Shown in pieces: positions 5,634 to 9,784 of a DNA stretch of 9,784 bases. Under the pieces are notes generated by a model. It searched no databases, was not told the DNA's origin, and saw only the letters and a program-made list of their open reading frames with translations. Position numbers and translations under genes: made by a program. The DNA is taken from assembly GCA_008080615.1 (NCBI GenBank), contig VIKJ01000102.1:1-9784 (forward strand), given 5' to 3'. This DNA is from Chitinophagaceae bacterium. GTDB lineage: Bacteria; Bacteroidota; Bacteroidia; Chitinophagales; Chitinophagaceae. Position 1 is the first letter of the stretch, and each line of letters begins with the position of its first letter.

Positions 5634-6290
5634 ATGACCATTCATAGAGAAGGATATAGAACCATTGCTATCACCGCTTTTTTATTTGGAGTAATTAATC
5701 TTATTTCTTTTAGTTTTTTAAGCGGCCCTTTGCCTTGGCTGGCAATTGCTTTATTTATTGGAACCTTGGGTTTGTTTCTCTTTATTGTTTCTTTCTTTAG
5801 AATTCCTAGCCGTATCCATACAATCAATGACAATCAATTAATTTGCCCTGCAGATGGCAAAGTGGTTGTGATTGAAGAAATTACAGATGTGGAGTATTTT
5901 AAAGACAGGAGAATTCAGGTGAGTATTTTTATGAGCCCTGCCAATGTGCATGTGAATCGCAATCCAATGAGTGGCGTAGTTACTTACAATCAATACCATA
6001 AGGGCAAGTATTTAGTGGCCTGGCACCCAAAATCTTCTACGGAAAATGAACGTTGGAGCGTAGCAGTTAAAAACAGCCATGGAGAGATATTGTATAAACA
6101 AATTGCCGGTGCTTTGGCCAAGCGAATTTGTAATTATACCAAAGTGGGGCAGCAGGTGAAGCAATGTGATGAGTATGGGTTCATCAAATTTGGTAGTAGG
6201 GTAGATATATTATTGCCTGTTGGAACATCAATTAATGTAAACCTCAATCAAGCAGTAAAGGGTGGGGTAACGGTTTTGGCTACATGGTAG
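5634..6290 (+). CDS. psd: Phosphatidylserine decarboxylase proenzyme (small bacterial type)
   Basis: It decarboxylates phosphatidylserine to phosphatidylethanolamine, the main membrane phospholipid. The 218-residue form is the short type common in Bacteroidota. Two N-terminal membrane helices (about 11-29 and 35-54) precede the catalytic domain. Visible motifs are CPADGKVVVIEE (71-82), the FMSPANVHVNRNP segment (99-111) with the conserved His H106, the WHP segment around 130-132, and FIKFGSRVDILLP (183-195). The G187-S188 bond is the self-cleavage site, which leaves S188 as the pyruvoyl cofactor at the new N-terminus of the alpha chain. It follows cdsA by 36 bp and is probably co-transcribed. 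Phosphatidylserine synthase, which would connect the two reactions, is not in the window. Confidence 0.94.
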   Translation: MTIHREGYRTIAITAFLFGVINLISFSFLSGPLPWLAIALFIGTLGLFLFIVSFFRIPSRIHTINDNQLICPADGKVVVIEEITDVEYFKDRRIQVSIFMSPANVHVNRNPMSGVVTYNQYHKGKYLVAWHPKSSTENERWSVAVKNSHGEILYKQIAGALAKRICNYTKVGQQVKQCDEYGFIKFGSRVDILLPVGTSINVNLNQAVKGGVTVLATW

Positions 6291-6341
6291 GAAATTGCCT
6301 TATTTTAACAGTTTTATTAAGTATTTTTTAATTCGTTTTCA

Positions 6342-6349
6342 TAACTTTA
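6342..6349 (+). promoter_or_regulatory. Candidate -7 box of the Cys/Lys-rich peptide gene
   Basis: TAACTTTA matches the -7 consensus TAnnTTTG except for the final base, in an AT-rich region (6300-6360). It ends 28 bp before the ATG at 6378, which would put the transcription start near 6355. This supports the ATG at 6378 as the true start rather than the in-frame ATG at 6354. Confidence 0.45.
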
Positions 6350-6377
6350 AATATTGAATCATTTAAACAATCAACAT

Positions 6378-6572
6378 ATGAAAAAATTATTGGTGTTAGC
6401 AACTGCAGCTTTCTTATTTACTGGCGTAGCTTTTGCTGGTGGTGACGGAAAAAAATGTGCAAAATCTAAAGAGTGTGGTAAGGATATGAAAGAATGTAAA
6501 ATGAAAGATAAAAAGGACATGAAAGACTGTTGCAAAAAAGAGGCAGAAAAAACACCTACAAAAAAAGCATAA
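6378..6572 (+). CDS. Small exported Cys/Lys/Met-rich peptide
   Basis: I choose the ATG at 6378 (64 residues) over the in-frame ATG at 6354 because MKKLLVLATAAFLFTGVAFA is a textbook 20-residue signal peptide ending in an AxA cleavage site, while the upstream eight residues (MNHLNNQH) spoil it and lie near the predicted transcription start. The mature 44 residues contain 16 Lys, 5 Cys and 3 Met. Cys are at mature positions 7, 13, 20, 31 and 32. KDMKEC (15-20) and KDMKDC (26-31) form an imperfect 11-residue repeat. The composition suggests a disordered periplasmic or secreted peptide that could bind soft metals such as copper, but this is inference; I do not recognise a family with known function. 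It has its own promoter candidate and a strong terminator, so it appears to be a stand-alone gene. Confidence 0.8.
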   Translation: MKKLLVLATAAFLFTGVAFAGGDGKKCAKSKECGKDMKECKMKDKKDMKDCCKKEAEKTPTKKA

Positions 6573-6590
6573 CATATAAATTATTTTCCG

Positions 6591-6618
6591 CCCGCTACTT
6601 TTTAGTAGCGGGTTTTTT
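6591..6618 (+). terminator. Intrinsic terminator after the Cys/Lys-rich peptide gene
   Basis: A perfect 9-bp GC-rich stem, CCCGCTACT (6591-6599) with AGTAGCGGG (6604-6612), encloses a TTTT loop and is followed by six T (6613-6618). The T tail lies only on the plus strand, so it ends the peptide gene's transcript. It also sits directly next to the stop of the convergent HAD gene (6621-6623), but the minus-strand flank is not T-rich. Confidence 0.92.
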
Positions 6619-6620
6619 AT

Positions 6621-7316
6621 TTATAGGATGGCTTCTAATTCTTTTAGATGATAAATTGTATAAGTAGGTTTTACTTCGGTAATAGCATTGATATGGTTTA
6701 CAAAAATGGTATCAAGCCCAGCGTTCATTCCTCCAATAATATCTGCTTCTATATTGTCTCCAATCATAATACTCTCCTCTACTTTAGCCCCTGCTCTTGT
6801 TAATGCATGATCAAAAATTTCCTTATTGGGTTTTAAGCTATTGCTTCCTTCCGATGTAACAACTTCTTTAAAATAATGCCCAATATGGCTTTGTTCTAAT
6901 TTATGGTATTGCACTTTTTCAAAACCATTGGTAATTAAATGAAGATGGTATCCTTTATTATTGAGGTAGGTTAATATTTCGTGGGTATAAGGAAACAACG
7001 TATTTTTTGTGGGCAATAAATCTAAAAATTGCATACCCATTGAACGAGACAATGGCTCATCTGCAATTTTAAATTCTAATAAGGCCAACCACATTCTTTT
7101 CCATCGTAGTTCATCTTGCTTAATGATGCCTTTTGCATATTTCTCCCAAAGCCGATGATTGTGGTAACTGTATTTTTCAAAAAAAGCATCGAAATTGGTG
7201 ATGCCTCTATTGGTAAGGTCATGGCTGTTATAAATATCTTGCATAGCTTCTTTAGAATTGGTATCAAAATCCCAAAGCGTATGATCTAAATCGAAAAATA
7301 GATGTTGATATTGCAT
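6621..7316 (-). CDS. HAD-superfamily hydrolase, YjjG-like 5'-nucleotidase
   Basis: The 231-residue protein has the four HAD motifs: motif I DLDHTLWDF with nucleophile D9 and acid/base D11; motif II LITNG with T129; motif III K162 in SLKPNKEIF; and motif IV MIGDNIEADI with D187 and D192. The DLDHTLWDF form of motif I, a helical C1 cap over about 20-100, and the total length fit the YjjG subfamily, which hydrolyses nucleoside 5'-monophosphates and in E. coli helps remove non-canonical pyrimidine nucleotides. A general HAD phosphatase of another specificity cannot be excluded. No signal peptide, so cytoplasmic. It converges on the Cys-rich peptide gene across the terminator at 6591-6618, and diverges from the SDR gene with 75 bp between. 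Confidence 0.88.
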   Translation of the reverse strand: MQYQHLFFDLDHTLWDFDTNSKEAMQDIYNSHDLTNRGITNFDAFFEKYSYHNHRLWEKYAKGIIKQDELRWKRMWLALLEFKIADEPLSRSMGMQFLDLLPTKNTLFPYTHEILTYLNNKGYHLHLITNGFEKVQYHKLEQSHIGHYFKEVVTSEGSNSLKPNKEIFDHALTRAGAKVEESIMIGDNIEADIIGGMNAGLDTIFVNHINAITEVKPTYTIYHLKELEAIL

Positions 7317-7320
7317 GCGG

Positions 7321-7328
7321 TAAAGTTA
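7321..7328 (-). promoter_or_regulatory. Candidate -7 box of the HAD nucleotidase gene
   Basis: On the minus strand this reads TAACTTTA, one base off TAnnTTTG, and identical to the box before the Cys-rich peptide gene. It ends only 4 bp before the ATG (7316), which would make the transcript leaderless. No clear -33 TTTG is seen. Confidence 0.35.
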
Positions 7329-7372
7329 AGCCTTGCTAAGTAAAATGCATATGTTGTAGATTTGAATACTTT

Positions 7373-7380
7373 TATCTTTT
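7373..7380 (+). promoter_or_regulatory. Candidate promoter of the SDR gene
   Basis: TATCTTTT resembles TAnnTTTG (last base differs) and ends 11 bp before the ATG at 7392. A TTG at 7354-7356 lies 16 bases upstream and may be the -33 element. Confidence 0.4.
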
Positions 7381-7391
7381 AATTATTTTTC

Positions 7392-8090
7392 ATGAATATC
7401 ATTATAACAGGCGCTTCAAAAGGAATTGGAAAAGCTATTGCTGCTGAATTTGCTGCAGCTGGCAACACTATTTTATTGTGTAGTAGGGGCGAAAAGAGTT
7501 TATACGATGCAGTTGCAGAACTACAAACTCAATATCCCGAAAGCATTATTAAAGGTCAGGTTGCTGATATGGCCAATAAGGACGAAGTGAAATCATTTGC
7601 GCAATGGTGTTTAAAACAGGGTAGCCCAGATGTATTGGTAAACAATGCTGGGCAATACCTTCCTGGTGCGGTTCATGAAGAGGAAGACGGCGTGTTAGAG
7701 CAAATGATCGAAACCAACTTGTATAGTGCCTATCATTTAACCAGGGCCTTAGTACCTGCCATGATTGAAGCTAAAAAGGGGCATATTTTTAATATTTGTT
7801 CTATTGCATCATTGCAAGCTTATGCTAATGGAGGCAGTTATAGTATCAGCAAATTTGCCTTATTGGGCTTTAGTAAAAACCTACGTGAAGAATTAAAACC
7901 CAAGGGAGTAAAAGTTACGGCAGTTTGCCCTGGTGCAACAATGAGCGCTAGTTGGGATGGCGCTTCAATAGATCCTTATCGTATAATGGAAGCTGCAGAT
8001 ATTGCTAAGATGGTGTTTGCTGCTTCAAATCTATCTCCTATGGCTGTTGTAGAAGATATTATCATGCGCCCACAATTAGGAGACCTTTAA
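7392..8090 (+). CDS. Short-chain dehydrogenase/reductase (SDR)
   Basis: The 232-residue protein is a classical SDR oxidoreductase with a Rossmann fold. The cofactor loop TGASKGIG (6-13) starts right at the N-terminus, so the start is well placed. NNAG is at 84-87, the structural Asn is N109, and the catalytic triad is S137, Y150 and K154 (Y-x-x-x-K in SYSISK). The CPGATMSASW segment (179-188) follows as expected. In place of an acidic residue after the second strand there is C30-S31-R32, which suggests NADP(H) rather than NAD(H); this is inference. The substrate cannot be named; related Bacteroidota proteins are usually labelled 3-oxoacyl-ACP reductase-like, but this one is somewhat shorter than FabG (about 245). 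It is flanked by a divergent HAD gene and an AT-rich hairpin after its stop. Confidence 0.9.
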   Translation: MNIIITGASKGIGKAIAAEFAAAGNTILLCSRGEKSLYDAVAELQTQYPESIIKGQVADMANKDEVKSFAQWCLKQGSPDVLVNNAGQYLPGAVHEEEDGVLEQMIETNLYSAYHLTRALVPAMIEAKKGHIFNICSIASLQAYANGGSYSISKFALLGFSKNLREELKPKGVKVTAVCPGATMSASWDGASIDPYRIMEAADIAKMVFAASNLSPMAVVEDIIMRPQLGDL

Positions 8091-8109
8091 ATTGTAGTAT
8101 ACAATTTTT
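8089..8109 (+). terminator. AT-rich hairpin with T tract after the SDR gene
   Basis: AAATTGTA (8089-8096) and TACAATTT (8100-8107) form a perfect 8-bp stem with a GTA loop, and a run of T covers 8105-8109. It starts within the SDR stop codon (8088-8090). The stem is almost all A-T, so it would be a weak terminator at best; as a DNA dyad it could also be a binding site. Confidence 0.4.
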
Positions 8110-8154
8110 CTCAGTTAACAATAGGGTAACTATTCGCTAACATATAGTTCATAT

Positions 8155-8186
8155 ATAGATTAGAACTTTGCTAAACTCTAATCTAT
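8155..8186. repeat. Perfect 10-bp inverted repeat overlapping the phosphoesterase start
   Basis: ATAGATTAGA (8155-8164) and TCTAATCTAT (8177-8186) are exact reverse complements separated by 12 bases. The right arm includes the first two bases of the ATG at 8185, and the spacer carries ACTTTG, the core of the likely -7 box GAACTTTG (8163-8170). A regulator bound here would cover the promoter. If transcription starts upstream, the RNA hairpin would instead hide the start codon. Confidence 0.7.
8163..8170 (+). promoter_or_regulatory. Candidate -7 box of the phosphoesterase-glycosyltransferase operon
   Basis: GAACTTTG keeps the TTTG of the TAnnTTTG consensus but has G in place of the first T. 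It ends 14 bp before the ATG at 8185 and lies inside the inverted repeat 8155-8186. A convincing -33 element is not visible. Confidence 0.35.
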
Positions 8187-8991
8187 GGACAGACGTCCGC
8201 TTGATGTAGTAGTAATGAGTGACCTTCATTTAGGCACTTATGGTTGTCACGCTACCGAAATAGTTAATTACCTCAAAAGTATTCAACCGCAAATATTGGT
8301 ATTGAACGGTGATATCATTGATATCTGGCAGTTCAACAAACGCTATTTTCCTGTTGCCCATATGCAGGTGATTAAGGAGATTATGAACTTATTAAGCAAG
8401 GGTACAAGGGTGATTTATATCACAGGTAACCACGATGAATCCTTACGCCGCTTTAGCGATATGACCATGGGTAATTTTCAATTAACCGATAAAGTGGTAA
8501 TGGAAATTAATGGGAAAATGACCTGGATTTTTCATGGAGATGTTTTTGATGCAACTACAAAGGGTAGTGCTAAGTTATTAGCAAAATTAGGTGGGCATGG
8601 TTACGATTTATTAATACTCATTAACAGTTGCATTAATTGGGGCCTCAAATGCATGGGCAAAGAAAAAATGAGCTTTAGTAAAAAAGTAAAAAATAGTGTA
8701 AAAAAAGCGGTTTCCTGGATTGGTGATTTTGAACAAACTGCTGCTGAATTGGCCATAGAGAAAAAATACGATTATGTTATTTGTGGACATATTCATCAAC
8801 CACAAAAAAGAGAAGTAGTTACAAAAAATGGATCGGTAATGTATTTGAATAGTGGAGATTGGATTGAGAATTTAACTGCATTAGAATACTCGCACAGTGA
8901 ATGGAATATTTTTCAGTACAACGAAAAAGATTTTGTTGCTACTAAAGCAATGTGGTTACTGAAGAAGTTGCATTATTTATTCACTCATTAG
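8185..8991 (+). CDS. LpxH-like metallophosphoesterase (UDP-2,3-diacylglucosamine diphosphatase family)
   Basis: The 268-residue protein has all calcineurin-like phosphoesterase metal motifs: SDLHLG (12-17, D13 and H15), NGDIID (41-46, D43), GNHD (81-84, N82 and H83), FHGD (116-119, H117) and GHIHQP (201-206, H202 and H204). The order and spacing fit the COG2908/LpxH group, whose founding member cleaves UDP-2,3-diacylglucosamine to lipid X in lipid A synthesis. The insert at about 130-175 has basic and hydrophobic residues (LLILINSCINWGLKCMG at 142-158), consistent with docking to the membrane surface. LpxH-like proteins of Bacteroidota come in more than one copy, so true LpxH activity is unproven. 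The glycosyltransferase begins 10 bp after the stop, indicating one operon and a shared glycolipid substrate or pathway. Confidence 0.88.
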   Translation: MDRRPLDVVVMSDLHLGTYGCHATEIVNYLKSIQPQILVLNGDIIDIWQFNKRYFPVAHMQVIKEIMNLLSKGTRVIYITGNHDESLRRFSDMTMGNFQLTDKVVMEINGKMTWIFHGDVFDATTKGSAKLLAKLGGHGYDLLILINSCINWGLKCMGKEKMSFSKKVKNSVKKAVSWIGDFEQTAAELAIEKKYDYVICGHIHQPQKREVVTKNGSVMYLNSGDWIENLTALEYSHSEWNIFQYNEKDFVATKAMWLLKKLHYLFTH

Positions 8992-9001
8992 CTGTACAAT
9001 A

Positions 9002-9784
9002 ATGAATATATTTTACGCAGTTCAGGCAACCGGAAATGGCCATATTAGCAGGGCAATTGAGTTAATGCCTTTTTTGCAACAGTATGGAAATGTAGATGTG
9101 TTTTTAAGCGGTAACAATAGTTATTTAGAAGCCAATTTGCCTGTTAAATATAGAAGTAAGGGCTTGAGTTTATTTTATGGAAATAAAGGTGGATTAGATT
9201 ACTGGAAAATGGCTAGGGATTTTAGTATCAAGCGTATTTGGAATGAAGCCAAGCATTTGCCTGTTGACCAATATGATATTGTTTTGAATGATTTTGACAG
9301 TATCACTTCACTGGCTTGTAAATTAAAAAACAAACCCAGTGTAGGCTTTGGTCATCAGGCAAGTTTTAATAGTAAATTGGTACCACGTGCTGCCGAAAAA
9401 GATATGGCAGGTGAAATTGTTTTGAAGCATTATGCAAAAGCAACCGCTTATGCTGGCCTGCATTTTAAATCCTACGACCAACATATTTTTTCTCCGATCA
9501 TTAAGTCTTCCATATTAAATGCAACAGTTCAAAACCAAGGCCATGTAACTGTATACCTTTCTCACTATAGCGATGAATTAGTGATGAAACATTTAAAGCA
9601 AATTAATGGTATTCGATTTGAGCTGTTTTCAAAAAAAGTAAAAGAACCAATCACTGAAGCAAATATTACCCTATTGCCTATTAGTAATGAAGGCTTTGCC
9701 AATAGTATGATCAATAGTGTTGGGGTAATTACAGGGGCTGGTTTTGAAACACCTGCTGAAGCACTTTATATGGGTAAAAAATTA
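9002..9784 (+). CDS. GT-B fold glycosyltransferase (MurG/GT28-like), C-terminus cut by window edge
   Basis: An open frame of 261 codons starts at ATG 9002 and runs to the window end without a stop. The N-terminal GNGHISRA (11-18) is the glycine/His/Arg loop typical of MurG-like and related GT-B enzymes that act on lipid-linked acceptors. The C-terminal domain has GAGFETPAEALYMGKK (245-260), the nucleotide-sugar binding motif with conserved Glu E249 and the P-x-E-A-L pattern. The protein is likely cytoplasmic or membrane-peripheral and would transfer a sugar from a nucleotide donor. Full-length relatives have about 330-350 residues, so roughly 70-90 are probably missing. It follows the LpxH-like gene by 10 bp. 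Together they suggest a glycolipid or lipid A-related pathway; donor and acceptor cannot be told from sequence. Confidence 0.85.
   Translation, partial: MNIFYAVQATGNGHISRAIELMPFLQQYGNVDVFLSGNNSYLEANLPVKYRSKGLSLFYGNKGGLDYWKMARDFSIKRIWNEAKHLPVDQYDIVLNDFDSITSLACKLKNKPSVGFGHQASFNSKLVPRAAEKDMAGEIVLKHYAKATAYAGLHFKSYDQHIFSPIIKSSILNATVQNQGHVTVYLSHYSDELVMKHLKQINGIRFELFSKKVKEPITEANITLLPISNEGFANSMINSVGVITGAGFETPAEALYMGKKL

Noticed and set aside
8185..9784. Idea that the phosphoesterase plus glycosyltransferase is a defence system
   Set aside because: Motifs match LpxH-like phosphoesterases and GT-B sugar transferases of envelope metabolism; no nuclease, sensor or mobile-element context is present.
1..9784. 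Search for tRNA, rRNA, CRISPR arrays, insertion sequences, integrases and phage genes
   Set aside because: No transposase or integrase motifs, no regularly spaced repeats, and no cloverleaf-like or rRNA-like sequence were seen by eye.

Overview
The window looks like ordinary chromosomal DNA from a Bacteroidota bacterium, most likely a Chitinophagaceae-type member. It is AT-rich, shows almost no Shine-Dalgarno sequences, has TAnnTTTG-like -7 boxes close to several starts, and its protein sequences (DusB, CdsA, small Psd, LpxH-like phosphoesterase, CPBP protease) have the character of that phylum. The lineage is an inference from sequence character; no search was run.

Layout, left to right. 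Positions 1-656: a secreted DJ-1/PfpI protein (cut by the window edge) diverges from a small HxlR-type repressor, with a dyad operator candidate between them. 713-2688: an ALDH3-type aldehyde dehydrogenase broken by an internal deletion of about 80 bp with a frame change, then a membrane-anchored Cys-type glutathione peroxidase. 2681-3718 (minus): DusB tRNA-dihydrouridine synthase, converging on and overlapping the peroxidase by 8 bp. 3800-4837: a CPBP (CAAX-like) intramembrane protease split by a frameshift at a T6 run, overlapping a DUF2007 gene. 4899-6290: cdsA and psd, two steps of phospholipid synthesis in one likely operon. 6354-6618: a small exported Cys/Lys/Met-rich peptide followed by a clear intrinsic terminator. 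6621-7316 (minus): a YjjG-like HAD nucleotidase. 7392-8090: a short-chain dehydrogenase. 8185-9784: an LpxH-like metallophosphoesterase followed 10 bp later by a GT-B glycosyltransferase that runs off the right edge.

Themes: aldehyde/peroxide and carbonyl stress handling on the left (DJ-1, ALDH, GPx), membrane lipid metabolism in the middle, and probable envelope glycolipid work on the right. No intergenic stretch exceeds 300 bases. I saw no tRNA, rRNA, CRISPR array, insertion sequence or phage gene.

I found no convincing new multi-gene system. The points most worth a second look are a perfect 10-bp inverted repeat overlapping the start codon at 8185, the divergent DJ-1/HxlR control region, the Cys/Lys-rich exported peptide, two genes with broken frames, and a CdsA that seems to lack an internal membrane segment. 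The broken frames may be real lesions or errors in the sequence.
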